From positions 682,001 through 746,000 of the forward strand of contig NZ_RJKL01000001.1 in NCBI RefSeq assembly GCF_003751945.1: DNA of 64,000 nucleotides. Reading direction: 5' to 3'. Positions within the stretch are counted from its first letter, which is position 1. Each line of letters begins with the position of its first letter. This document shows, one piece after another, positions 47,206-55,970 of this stretch. The notes under the pieces are model-generated. The model did not search any database, had not been told where the DNA came from, and saw only the letters and a list, made by a program, of their open reading frames with translations. The translations under genes were made by a program, and so were the position numbers. This stretch comes from Couchioplanes caeruleus (GTDB taxonomy: Bacteria > Actinomycetota > Actinomycetes > Mycobacteriales > Micromonosporaceae).

Positions 47206-50199
47206 CTACTCCGCGCTCGCCTCCGCCGCCCAGCGGCCGGCCAGCGCGGTGCGTCCGGAGACGCCGAGCTTCGCGTACACCCGGCTCAGATGCACCTCGA
47301 CGGTCTTGGGACTCAGGTGCAGGCGGCGGCCCACCTCGCGGTTGGTCAGCCCGGCCGAGACCAGCGCGGCAACCTCCCGCTCGCGTCCGGTGAGCCCGAA
47401 GCGTCCAGCCAGGGAGCCCGCCACCGGCGTGGCGTCGGCACCGGGCCGCGGGCGACGCGCGTTCATCCGCCGCTCCTCCCGTGCCACGTGAGGGAGGAAG
47501 AGCCGCGCGTCACATCGTAAGAAGAGGGTCCGGGCGGCGTCGAAGTGCTCCCGTGCCGTCCCCGTGCTCCCTCGGGTCGCGAACGCGACCGCGGCGAGGA
47601 GGTGGGCTCGCCCGGCCTCCACCGCCACCCCGACGCGGGCGAACGCCGCCGCGGCCGCGAGGGCGAGCGGGGCCGCCGCAGCCGGGTCCACCGGCATCAT
47701 GGCCATCACGCGGGCGAGCTGCGCGACCGCGCTTCGCACCGGCGAGGCCACCGCGGCCGCGGCCGCCTCGGCCCGGCCGGCCCAGTCGGCGGCAGCGGCG
47801 AACCGACCGCGCCGGACCTCGGCCTCGGTGAGGAGCTGGTACATCACGGGCCGGTTCAGTGCCTCGATGGTGGAGAGCTCGGCGCCTCCGCCGGCGGTGA
47901 GGAGCAGCTCGATGCAGGTGTGCGGGTCGCCGGAGTGCAACATCGCCTGGCCGAGCATCGCCGCGGCCTGCCCACTCCGCCAGGTCAGCCCCACCGTCAT
48001 ACCTTCCTCGGCGGCCAGCGCCTCCTTGCCGAGCCGCAACGCCTCGTCGAGGTCGCCGCGCCAGGTGGTGATCCAGCAGCCGAAGGTCAGCGCCATGGTC
48101 CGCAGCTCGTCGCTGCCGGTCAGCTCCGCCGACTCCAGCCCGTCGGCGAAGCAGGCCATCGCCTCGGCCAGCTCACCGAGGTACGCGTGGACCATCCCGT
48201 GCACGGCGTTCAGCGCGGTGATCACATGGGTCTGTCCGCCGGCCCGGGCCAGCTGAAGGCCGCGCTCCAAGTGCCGGCTCGCCGCGGTCAGACGGTCGGC
48301 GGACGCCTCGGCCCAACCCAGCCACAGTACGGCCTCGAGGTTCCGGACCAGCTCCCCATCGGGCAGGGCGTCCACGAGCGCGGCCGCCTCGTCGAGACCC
48401 GTCCCGATCCCCGGCGCGGCCGGGTCCGCCCGCGGGGCTAGCGCGGCGATCGACAGCGCCATGGCGAGCAGCGCGTGATCATCGGTGCGCCGGGCGGCCT
48501 CGATCGCCTCCAGGGTCCGGGTACGCCGCGCGCCCGCTCCGCGTTCGACGACCTCGCCGGCGGCGAGAGCGACGACGAGGCCGGCCGCGGCATGGGGATC
48601 GTCATCGGCGGTCCGCCGCCACTCGCCCTCGAGCATCGCCCGGGCCTCGATGTGGCGGCCGAGAAGGCGCTCCACCGTCGCGCAGAACCGGACCGTCTCG
48701 GCGCGCAGACTGGTGAGCTGGGCCGGCAGGAGCCGTAGCACCTCGTGCAGCGTCATCCGGGCCCCGCGCAGGTCGCCTGTCGCCGCCCTGGCCTTGGCCA
48801 GCCTGCCGAGCAGATACAGGCGCTGGGGGGTAGTGGGTCCGGCGTCGGGCAGCAGCCTCAGGGCAGCCCGCAGGAAATGCCCGGCATCCGACGGTGTGGT
48901 GTGCAGCGTCGCCTCGGCGGCCTCCGCAAGCACCGCGACGGCCTCCAAGTCGCCGTCGACGGCGGACCGCTCGACATGGTGCGCGAGCTCGACGCCTGCC
49001 GCGCCTCGGGAGCGCAGTGCAGCCGCGGCGCGGCCGTGAGCCCGCAAACGCCAGCCCGGACCGGCGTCGCGGTAGGCGACGGCGCGCACCAGCGGATGCC
49101 GGAACCGGAACAGTCCGGCCGCCCGGCCCGGCCGCACGAGATCGCGGTGAACGAGCTCGTCGAGCGCCTCCAGCACCGGCTCCGTCGCCAGGGCGGCGGC
49201 CTCTGCCAGCAGCCCGGCATCGAAGTCGTCGCCGACCACCGCCGCAGCGTGCGCGACGGTGCGCTGGTGCGGGTCCAGCGCCGCCAGCTCGGCCGTGAGC
49301 GCCGCGTGGACCGCCGCCGGTAGCTCCCCGTCGCTGCCCGGCGGCGCCTCACCCGGGGCAGGGCCGTCGCGGTCCGCGCGCACCAACGCATCGAGGTAGA
49401 ACGGGTTCCCGGCGCTGGCCCGGTACAGGTCTTCCCGTCGGGCGCCGCTCAGCTCCGCCGGCAGCAGCGGTTCGGCCTCGGCGCGGCTCAGCGGGGCGAG
49501 CTCGAGCAGTTCGGCGGTTCCATCGGCCACCGCCCGACACAACGCCTGCCACAGCCTGGGACTGACCTGCCGGTTGCGACAGGACAGCGCGAGGACGAGC
49601 CGGGCGCGGGGCGGATGGCGCAACAGGTGATCGAGCAGCTCCACGGTGCCCTCGTCCGCCCAGTGCAGGTCGTCGAGGGCGAGTACCAACCCCGTCGGTC
49701 CAGCCGCGAGCTCGAGCAGGGAGCGGATCGCCCGGTGGAGCCGGTACCGCTCCACGTCGACCAGGTCGATCCGGGCGGCGGCGGAGATGGCCGGGAATGC
49801 GGCGGCGAGAAGCGTGAGCTGCGGTTCCCCCAGCTCGGCGAGGCGTTCCGGGCCCAGCTCGGCGAGGAGGTCGTCGAGGGCGTCGACGAAAACCCCGAAG
49901 GGCACATGGAGCTCGAACTCGGACGCCCGCGCCGAGCACAGAGCCAAGCCGGCTCTGCCGGCCAGCTCACCGAACTCGGACAACAGTCGGCTCTTCCCGA
50001 TCCCGGGGTCGCCGGCCACGCCGACACACCACGACCCGCCGGGCTCGACAAGCGCGCGGCGCAGGATGCCGAGCTCGCGGTCTCGACCGGCCAACAGACC
50101 GGTCGGCGCGCCGCCCCCCTGTGCATCCACCAGCGTCGCCCGCTCTTCCTGGTCCCGATCCGTCGATAGCGCCGCCCGCACGCGGCGGTAGCCACGCAC
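47206..50199 (-). CDS. Large ATP-binding LuxR-family (LAL) transcriptional regulator
   Basis: The product is 997 aa. The N-terminal AAA domain has Walker A GDPGIGKS (63-70) and a Walker B-like LVLALDDLHW. The middle is a long helical, TPR-like region. The C-terminus is a LuxR helix-turn-helix: FGLTGREREVAALVSAGLTN, REVGRRLHLSPKTVEVHL and SRVYAKLGV. LAL (MalT-like) regulators are ATP-dependent activators often tied to secondary metabolism or sugar use. It lies between the surface protein and the lanthipeptide remnant on the same strand; a link to the latter is possible only by position. The exact start is uncertain. Confidence 0.88.
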   Translation of the reverse strand: MRGYRRVRAALSTDRDQEERATLVDAQGGGAPTGLLAGRDRELGILRRALVEPGGSWCVGVAGDPGIGKSRLLSEFGELAGRAGLALCSARASEFELHVPFGVFVDALDDLLAELGPERLAELGEPQLTLLAAAFPAISAAARIDLVDVERYRLHRAIRSLLELAAGPTGLVLALDDLHWADEGTVELLDHLLRHPPRARLVLALSCRNRQVSPRLWQALCRAVADGTAELLELAPLSRAEAEPLLPAELSGARREDLYRASAGNPFYLDALVRADRDGPAPGEAPPGSDGELPAAVHAALTAELAALDPHQRTVAHAAAVVGDDFDAGLLAEAAALATEPVLEALDELVHRDLVRPGRAAGLFRFRHPLVRAVAYRDAGPGWRLRAHGRAAAALRSRGAAGVELAHHVERSAVDGDLEAVAVLAEAAEATLHTTPSDAGHFLRAALRLLPDAGPTTPQRLYLLGRLAKARAATGDLRGARMTLHEVLRLLPAQLTSLRAETVRFCATVERLLGRHIEARAMLEGEWRRTADDDPHAAAGLVVALAAGEVVERGAGARRTRTLEAIEAARRTDDHALLAMALSIAALAPRADPAAPGIGTGLDEAAALVDALPDGELVRNLEAVLWLGWAEASADRLTAASRHLERGLQLARAGGQTHVITALNAVHGMVHAYLGELAEAMACFADGLESAELTGSDELRTMALTFGCWITTWRGDLDEALRLGKEALAAEEGMTVGLTWRSGQAAAMLGQAMLHSGDPHTCIELLLTAGGGAELSTIEALNRPVMYQLLTEAEVRRGRFAAAADWAGRAEAAAAAVASPVRSAVAQLARVMAMMPVDPAAAAPLALAAAAAFARVGVAVEAGRAHLLAAVAFATRGSTGTAREHFDAARTLFLRCDARLFLPHVAREERRMNARRPRPGADATPVAGSLAGRFGLTGREREVAALVSAGLTNREVGRRLHLSPKTVEVHLSRVYAKLGVSGRTALAGRWAAEASAE

Positions 50200-50398
50200 G
50201 TCGGGCGATCATGCCCGGTTCACCGTCCGCGGGGCAACGCCTTTGCCACGGTCCCACCGCCCATGGTCCGGGCGCGCGATCAGGAGCGGCCATGCTGATC
50301 CCGGGGGGCGGCGAAGTGGGCGTGGCGCACATGACCGCCGGCCCCGTCGTCGTGGCGGGGCCGGCGGCCGAAGTGCGGCTATGGAAAGCGCGGCGTGC

Positions 50399-50497
50399 TC
50401 AGGCAAATGACGTCTTGCAGGTCATCGGGCACGGGAACAGGCCGTTCTCGGGCTCCGGCTCCTCCAGCATCTGCAGGGCTTCGACATCGATCTCCAT
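50399..50497 (-). CDS. Lanthipeptide-like precursor peptide (32 aa)
   Basis: A 33-codon frame with an excellent ribosome site (AGGAGGT, 9 bases before ATG). The leader is acidic, with VEALQMLEE, the D/E-x-LQ-x-L type recognition seen in actinobacterial LanA leaders. The last 14 residues, GLFPCPMTCKTSFA, carry two Cys and three Thr/Ser able to form lanthionine rings. It lies downstream of a degraded LanC-like cyclase and a degraded radical-SAM gene on the same strand. The peptide itself looks intact, but its processing enzymes here are not. It is too short to be found by length-based gene calling. Class assignment is uncertain. Confidence 0.65.
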   Translation of the reverse strand: MEIDVEALQMLEEPEPENGLFPCPMTCKTSFA

Positions 50498-50632
50498 CGT
50501 CAATCACCTCCTCGTTCGGTCGTCGCGGACAGGGCGACATCGCAGTCGGCACACGGGGTGCTCGAACATGCGACGACGTCGGCTCACCGGGCGGTGTCGT
50601 GGTCACGGGATGCCGGAGCGCGCGTTCGCCTG

Positions 50633-51017
50633 TCAATCACTCCCCACGGCGGTGTACGAGGCCGGGAGCCACATCCGGTCACCACCGAACTCCAGCCGCA
50701 GGAGGAAGGCGACCACGCCGGCGAGGCCGGTGTTGTAGTCGGCGGTCACCGCGTTCAGGACCTCGTCCGGGGCGAGCATCCGCCCGTCGCGCAGGGCATG
50801 CCGGCGACACCGTGGGCGAAGCCGTAGTGAAAGAGACCGGCCAGCGTCGAGCTGAAGTCGGTGGGAATCGGCCAGACCAGGCGGTCGTCACGGTCGTCGG
50901 CCATGCCCAGGAGAGCGACGGCGACCTGCGGGGCGCGCTCCAGGAAGGCCGGGACCCCGGTGATTTCGTACGCCCGGAGCAGCGTGAAACCGCAGCCGGC
51001 CATGCCGTGGCAGACGT
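50633..51017 (-). pseudogene. LanC-like lanthionine cyclase domain, collapsed
   Basis: Reading the minus strand: DVCHGMAGCGFTLLRAYEIT, DRDDRLVWPIPTDFSS and LHYGFAHGVAGM are LanC-type alpha/alpha-barrel repeats. At about 50799 the frame changes to LRDGRMLAPDEVLNAVTADY, GLAGVVAFLLRLEFGGDRMW and a stop at 50633. The piece between, which should contain the WC.G zinc-ligand repeat, is deleted. The 5' part (dehydratase/kinase or earlier cyclase repeats) is missing too, replaced by a radical-SAM fragment joined at about 51018. It cannot encode a working enzyme. Confidence 0.7.
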
Positions 51018-51284
51018 CTAGAGCGTGACCGAGATACCGGACCGGGAGAAGCGTTCCGCGACCGCGAAGAGGTCCGGGACGACCAGCGGCTCACCGCCCG
51101 CGATGGCGATGTCACTCGGGCGCATGGCGATGAGGGCGTCGGCGACCCGCAAGAGGTCAGGCGCTCCGAGCTGGCGGGTGGGGCGGCGGCCGGACTCGGA
51201 GTAGCAGTGGATACAGCGCAACGGGCACGCGTACGTGATGTCCCAAATGACGTCCGACGGGACGCAGACCATCTCCACGAGCAT
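51018..51284 (-). pseudogene. Radical SAM peptide-modifying enzyme, N-terminal fragment
   Basis: From ATG 51284: VIWDITYACPLRCIHCYSES contains the CxxxCxxC iron-sulfur motif (CPLRCIHC) of radical SAM/SPASM maturases. Next comes DIAIAGGEPLVVPDLFAVAE, the GGEP motif. The frame stops with TAG at 51018-51020, right where the LanC-like sequence begins. Only about 88 of an expected 350-400 residues remain. The gene was probably fused to the cyclase remnant by one deletion. Confidence 0.7.
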
Positions 51285-51913
51285 TCCTCACAGGACCGGA
51301 ACGAGAGGTGCGTACCGGCGTTTCCAGAGTGCCGAAGGGTGCCACGCGCGGGTATAAGGAATCTCCCTACAAACCGACGTCGTCGATCTCCGCCACGCTT
51401 ACTGTGCCGAACAGGTCACCGACCTCGCCCTTCGACCGGCGTCACGGCGCCGAAGCGGCGGCGCCGGCCCAGTGGATACCCCCACCAAGGTCATTGCATG
51501 ATCGGCACACATCGAGCTAGGAGTCGCTCACCGCTTCGGCTTTGTTCGTCGGCAGCCGAGGCGTTCCAGGGCGCGGGTACGGGTGTACCGCCCGAGAGCC
51601 GACTCGGCCACCACGCTCGGCTCGGGAGGATCGGCGTACGGCCACGGCTCGTGCGGAGGCGCGGGATCGGTGCCTGGCCGTCGTTACCGTCGAACAGCAG
51701 ACCGTATGGGTCCGGGATACTGCCCCAACCCCGGATCGCCAGCGGCCGCTGCGGCACGGCGCCCCATCAGCTATCTTGGCCCGCCGGTGATGGGTCTGGC
51801 CCGGGCCGCCGCGACGACGGCTGGCCGCTTCGATGAATCTCAACGTCGCGCTTAGGTCGGCGGCCACCGAACCGGACGAGCATGCAGCAGCGAGGTTGCG
51901 CCGGTAGTTCAGA
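51285..51913. other. Intergenic region upstream of the lanthipeptide remnants
   Basis: 629 bases without a gene I can support. Frames on both strands are Arg/Pro-rich and resemble out-of-frame coding. It may hold the promoter of the former lanthipeptide operon and additional gene debris that I cannot identify. Confidence 0.4.
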
Positions 51914-52585
51914 ATGACGCAGCTCCATATTTCACTGTGCCCGGAGGCCGATTTGTCCGCTCCACCCATAAGACTCCGCGTCGGATCACCACAAGCCCAG
52001 CGGGTGCAGCAGGGCGCCCTCTATGGCCTGATGGGCGTGATCGGGATCGGCATGATGGCCGCCAGCGTTCCCCTGTTCTTCGTGGACCTGATGATGCCCG
52101 GCGCCAACATCTTCATCGGCGTCTTCGGCCTGCTGGTCAGCCTGTTCTTCGTGCTGGCGAGCGGATACAAGATCATTGAGGCGGTGCGGCTCGGTGTCGT
52201 GCTCGACGGCACGGTCTTGCGAGTCGTGCGGGCACTGAACCACCGCGACTGGGACCTGTCGAGCTGCGAGGTGCGGATCGACTCCGTCGCGGCGATCAAC
52301 CGCACGCACCAGAGCACCCCGAACGGCTTCGCGATCGCGCAGTCGGTCGTCGGCCAGGCACCCGTGCTGCGTTACCGCGGCCAGGGCGACGACGACTGGC
52401 AGGTGCTCGGGCTGCATGATCCGAGCGGCCAGATGCTGCCGCCACGACAGCTGCGGGCGCTCGCCGCAGCCGTTTCAGCCCGGTACACGACCGGCCAGCA
52501 CGGGGACGCCGCCGCGGCGCTGCGGCACCTCGCTGAGAGTGAGGTGCTTTTCGGTCAGCTGCCAGCCGGCTGGCCGCAGCCCTGA
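51914..52585 (+). CDS. Membrane protein with two helices and a PH-like cytoplasmic domain
   Basis: The product is 223 aa. Two adjacent hydrophobic segments (GLMGVIGIGMMAASVPLFFV and IFIGVFGLLVSLFFVLASGY) are followed by a soluble beta-rich part: VVLDGTVLRVVRALNHRDWD, VRIDSVAAINR and WQVLGLHDPSG. The arrangement resembles bacterial PH-domain membrane proteins. No known family is certain and no catalytic residues are seen. It is monocistronic. Confidence 0.7.
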   Translation: MTQLHISLCPEADLSAPPIRLRVGSPQAQRVQQGALYGLMGVIGIGMMAASVPLFFVDLMMPGANIFIGVFGLLVSLFFVLASGYKIIEAVRLGVVLDGTVLRVVRALNHRDWDLSSCEVRIDSVAAINRTHQSTPNGFAIAQSVVGQAPVLRYRGQGDDDWQVLGLHDPSGQMLPPRQLRALAAAVSARYTTGQHGDAAAALRHLAESEVLFGQLPAGWPQP

Positions 52586-52717
52586 CCGACCACTGTCGCG
52601 GTGCCTCAGCGCCGGCGGTACGGTATTTCCGCACGCTCGCGCCGAGCAGCGCTGGGTCGCCAGGTCCCGGGCCCCCGGCGGTTCGGACTGTGGCGCCGAA
52701 ACTGAGCGACAGCAGTT

Positions 52718-53203
52718 TCAAGGGCGCTGCATGTGGGGGCAGGCCCCCTCGTGGTCCTCGGGGAGCCGGACCGCGGCCCAGAAGGTGCCGTTGGTCGGGT
52801 ACTGAGCAGTGGTGGACCACCGGTACCCGTCACGTCCGCGGCGGGCGACGCGGATCGCTCGCGTGCCCAGGCCGAGACCGCGGTATCGGTCGCTAACGTC
52901 GAGCTGGCGTACGTACCCGCATCGGCATTGGTCGCACACTTGGTAGTCCAGCCTGCCCACGGTCGCCGCGCCCAGACGGAGAAGTAGCAGCTGATGGGCG
53001 CCGGGATGCGGTGGTGGCTGCCGCCGCCACCGCAGCCGGGCGTGTACCCACACCCGCCGTTGCCACCGGCGCTCGGGGGCGACCCGGTTCGCCCAGGTGA
53101 ACGGCTCCGGCTCCGGAAACATCTCCTCCCGAAGCCGGGTAGCGAACTGCGCCGCCGCCTGCTCGTCGCGGTCCGCGCCGGCGTCGCGTAGCCGCTGCAG
53201 CAC
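52718..53203 (-). CDS. GNAT-like acetyltransferase, probable
   Basis: About 161 aa from a GTG. The central part has an antiparallel strand pattern ending VRQLDVSDRYRGLGLGTRAI, in which RGLGLGT resembles the Q/RxxGxG/A acetyl-CoA loop. It continues YRWSTTAQYPTNGTFWAAVR, as in other GNAT proteins of actinobacteria. The N-terminal 70 residues are Arg/Trp-rich and less certain. An in-frame stop lies just upstream of the chosen GTG. No operon. The substrate is unknown. Confidence 0.55.
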   Translation of the reverse strand: MLQRLRDAGADRDEQAAAQFATRLREEMFPEPEPFTWANRVAPERRWQRRVWVHARLRWRRQPPPHPGAHQLLLLRLGAATVGRLDYQVCDQCRCGYVRQLDVSDRYRGLGLGTRAIRVARRGRDGYRWSTTAQYPTNGTFWAAVRLPEDHEGACPHMQRP

Positions 53204-53308
53204 CTGCTCCAGCAGGGCCGCGGCCTCATCTCATCCCGGCGCGTCGCGGTCGGCGTGACGGGCCCGGCAGACGGCGTTGCTGTGATCCGGAGCAGGCGAG
53301 GTCCGGGC

Positions 53309-53647
53309 TTATGGCGTGGCGCGTCTCTCCCACTTTTCACGCGCTTTGGCCCATTTCTGGTCAATCTCCGGGGGACGCTGATGGCCGCACTCGACGAGAC
53401 CTCCATTGTCGTCAGTCACTTCGGCATCGGGGTTTCCGCGCTCGATGCTGACCGTCACGTTCGCGATGCCGGCCGCGCGATCTTCGTCATCGACCCAGAA
53501 GTCGACCACGAAGTCCCGTTCTTCGCCGTCGTAGTCAGACCGGATCCGGAACGTCTCTCCGGGCCGCAGCCACCGATCTTCCCCCAAGGGCTCGAGCCAC
53601 AGCGTGAGCCATCCCGCATAGCTGTTCGTGATGTCCAAGATCCCCAC
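53309..53647 (-). CDS. Hypothetical acidic protein, immunity-like
   Basis: About 112 aa from GTG 53647; the frame extends to 53791, but that part is Gly/Pro-rich and looks non-coding. The protein opens GILDITNSYAGWLTLWLEPL and contains LRPGETFRIRSDYDGEERDF and VVDFWVDDEDRAAGIANVTV. It is small, acidic, soluble and single-domain. It is next to another small acidic protein gene, the layout of orphan immunity genes of polymorphic toxin systems. No family is recognised. Confidence 0.6.
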   Translation of the reverse strand: MGILDITNSYAGWLTLWLEPLGEDRWLRPGETFRIRSDYDGEERDFVVDFWVDDEDRAAGIANVTVSIERGNPDAEVTDDNGGLVECGHQRPPEIDQKWAKAREKWERRATP

Positions 53648-53820
53648 AGCCGCGCAGTCTATGCAAGAGGGCAAAAGACCGGCGTCCCTGAAGGCGTGGC
53701 CACCTCCGGGCAGCAAGGCTTCGACCGGAGGATGAGGGGCCCCCGGGTCCCCAAGCGCGAGGACCACCCTGCCGCGGGATGGGCAGGCCACCTGGCACGC
53801 GCGTCTGTGTGGAGCGGGAT

Positions 53821-54339
53821 TCAGGCGTCATGCCACGCTGGCTGGGTCCAGGCATGCTCGCCGCCGCTGGACGGCGTGAGCGCCAGGACGAAGTCCGGCA
53901 GAATGCGCTCGCCCTCCTCATCGAGGTCCGGATCGCGCATCTGCACGATCTCGCAGTGCCAGTCATCCGCTGGGACCTCGAAGCTCAGGTGCAGGTCATG
54001 CGGCTCGGGCAAGCGCGTATCGGGGAATTGCGCCGCCATCGTCAGTGCCTCGTAGTTGGCCAGGTACAGCCGGCCGCCGCTCACCCGGATCGGCCCGGCG
54101 GCACGCCGGAAGCCACTGGGCGGCGCCGGCTCGCCGATGAGGACGTCGACCGTCCATGTGTCTTCCCTGCCGGTGCCCCAAAGCAATAGAGACTGCCTCA
54201 TCATGGCCTTCCGGAAATGCTCGAAGATCGAGTCGTATGTCCAATTCTCGGCGACGAAGCCCGCGTAGGCATCGGGATCCAGGAGCGCCAGAAACCCGGA
54301 GTCGTCGCTCTGCTCAAACCTGTGCCGGTTATGGTTCAT
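53821..54339 (-). CDS. Hypothetical acidic protein
   Basis: The product is 172 aa from ATG 54339 (GAGGGCAGG upstream); the frame begins 17 codons earlier without a ribosome site. Features: FLALLDPDAYAGFVAENWTY, FEHFRKAMMRQSLLLWGTGR and LRDPDLDEEGERILPD-like acidic stretches. It is soluble, with no signal or catalytic motif. It resembles cytosolic immunity-type proteins in composition and context, but I do not recognise a family. Confidence 0.6.
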   Translation of the reverse strand: MNHNRHRFEQSDDSGFLALLDPDAYAGFVAENWTYDSIFEHFRKAMMRQSLLLWGTGREDTWTVDVLIGEPAPPSGFRRAAGPIRVSGGRLYLANYEALTMAAQFPDTRLPEPHDLHLSFEVPADDWHCEIVQMRDPDLDEEGERILPDFVLALTPSSGGEHAWTQPAWHDA

Positions 54340-54592
54340 GTCGCCTGCCCTCGGATCGTGGGATGAGAGTGCGAGCGTAGTGAGTGCCATCTACGGGAGT
54401 CGTACTTCCGACGCACTCAACTCGGCATGTTGGGGCGTAGGCACGGTGAGTGCCACGCCTCGCCAACCACGCCATGCAGCAGCCGGTACGGCGGCGCCTC
54501 GTTCTGGTGATCAGATGCCGCGGAACCCGGCCAGGAATCTCGCGAAGTTGACCGATGCTAAGCCGGCCTGTCCTGCGCGTCACCTTGCCCCC

Positions 54593-54938
54593 ATGGGTGA
54601 GAGCGCGGAAACGATGGTGCGGCTGGACCTCAACAGCGCTGACATCGAAGCCCTCGCCGGGAAGCTGACGGAATTTCTGTTGTCCCGCGGCGTCATCGTC
54701 GCCAGCCCCAACCGGGATGACCTTCTGCAACCGAGTCACTGGAGCCCTGGTCCCGCTTGGTTCTCGGTGCTGGAGCCACATCCCGAGCACTGGCGGGATC
54801 TCGCGAACCCCTGTCGGCGCTCCGGCCAAGGTGTTCAACAACTGGCCGACCTTGACCCAGTCCTTCATCACGGAGCTGTTAACCGTCGTGGGGGCCGTAC
54901 CCGGATCGTTCGGTCGAAAGAGGTCGGTTCAAAAATAG
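54593..54938 (+). pseudogene. Hypothetical gene, probably frameshifted
   Basis: From ATG 54593 the frame reads MVRLDLNSADIEALAGKLTE, then SRGVIVASPNRDDLLQPSHW and FSVLEPHPEHWRDLAN. After about 54805 the codon usage becomes poor in this frame and good in the next one (TPVGAPAKVFNNWPTLTQSF, ITELLTVVGAVPGSFGRKR), which stops at 54938. A single indel near 54805 would restore one protein of about 115 aa. The family is unknown. Confidence 0.4.
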
Positions 54939-55006
54939 TCGACTCAGTGTCTGGCGATGCCCGGTCGACGGGTCAGACGCTGGCACCGGTCCACGTCGAC
55001 CGGTGG

Positions 55007-55558
55007 ATGGTCGAGAATGCGGCCATGCTCTTCGACATCCTGTTCCCCCGGTGGCAGTTCCGTGAGGTGCACCGGCTGGCCTTCGATGCCGCCCCAGGCG
55101 ACGTGCTGCAGGCCATCGAGTCGGCGACGTGGCGGGATTTTCCGATGCTCCGCACGCTGATGACGCTGGCGTCGCTGGGTCGTTGGCGCCCACCGCGTGA
55201 CGGTCTGGTCTTCGACGACTTCCTCGGTACCGGTCCGGCGTTGGCCCGCGCCGACGACGAGATCGTCTTCGGCTGGGTCAACCGGTTGCAGCGTGACGGC
55301 GACGGATCGCCGTTGGTCCGGATGGCGCCGGAGCAGTTCACCGGCTTCGCCGAGCCTCGACACGCCAAGGTGGGATTCAACTTTCGGTACCGCGATGGCG
55401 AGCTGAGCACGCAGACGCGGGTGCTGGTCACCGATGCCCGCACGCGGTGGCTCTTTCGGCTGTACTGGCTGAGCATCCGCCTGCCGGGCGGGCTGGTGCG
55501 CCGCGAGTGGCTGCGCGGCATCCGTCGACGGGTAGCCCAGGCGCAGCGGACGGGGTAA
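55007..55558 (+). CDS. Conserved hypothetical protein, SRPBCC-like
   Basis: About 183 aa from ATG 55007 (ATG 55025 also possible). The frame is open upstream but there belongs to the preceding remnant. It opens AMLFDILFPRWQFREVHRLA and shows FDAAPGDVLQAIESATWRDF, FDDFLGTGPALARADDEIVF and TRVLVTDARTRWLFRLYWLS. The alternation of strands and a long C-terminal helix resembles polyketide-cyclase/START-type proteins, though similarity is weak. No catalytic residues are assignable. Monocistronic. Confidence 0.6.
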   Translation: MVENAAMLFDILFPRWQFREVHRLAFDAAPGDVLQAIESATWRDFPMLRTLMTLASLGRWRPPRDGLVFDDFLGTGPALARADDEIVFGWVNRLQRDGDGSPLVRMAPEQFTGFAEPRHAKVGFNFRYRDGELSTQTRVLVTDARTRWLFRLYWLSIRLPGGLVRREWLRGIRRRVAQAQRTG

Positions 55559-55661
55559 ACGGTCACCGCCCCATGCGCTGCGCTGGGGCGAGGGCCGCGC
55601 GGTGACGCGCTCGGGTGACGGCGCGGCCGGGCGGCGTACCGGACGCGGTTAGGGTCCAGGG

Positions 55662-55970
55662 GTGGAGACGATGCATCGGCCCGCCGCGCGGGTGGTCTGC
55701 CTGGACGCCGTTGATCGGGTTCTGCTGCTGCACTGGCGGGATCCGTTCGACGGGTCCTCACTGTGGGAGCCGCCGGGAGGCGGTATCGACGCCGGGGAGA
55801 CACCGCTGCAGGCGGCCCGGCGTGAGCTGGCCGAGGAGACCGGGTTGGACCCAGCCTCGGTGCGCGACCGGTCGATACCGGGCCTGCCGGACCGGGTCGA
55901 GCCGCCGCACCTGGCGGCCGTGGTCGCGACGCTGGCACCGGACAGCGCCTGGGGTGCCGGGCCATGCTGA
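55662..55970 (+). CDS. NUDIX hydrolase with internal deletion
   Basis: The product is 102 aa (normal NUDIX domains are 130-160). The NUDIX box is intact: GGGIDAGETPLQAARREL followed by AEETGL. The first strand region (RVVCLDAVDRVLLLHW) is also normal. After RDRSIPG the sequence jumps to LPDRVEPPHLAAVV, which in relatives is the last helix, so about 45-50 residues of the central sheet are missing. The reading frame is kept. Activity is doubtful. The stop overlaps the next gene by 7 bases, suggesting co-translation. Confidence 0.7.
   Translation: METMHRPAARVVCLDAVDRVLLLHWRDPFDGSSLWEPPGGGIDAGETPLQAARRELAEETGLDPASVRDRSIPGLPDRVEPPHLAAVVATLAPDSAWGAGPC

Noticed and set aside
51491-51757. 88-codon minus-strand frame
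   Set aside because: Contains GWGSIPDPYGLLFDGNDGQ, which looks plausible, but the rest is Arg/Pro/Ser-rich and there is no ribosome site or family match.
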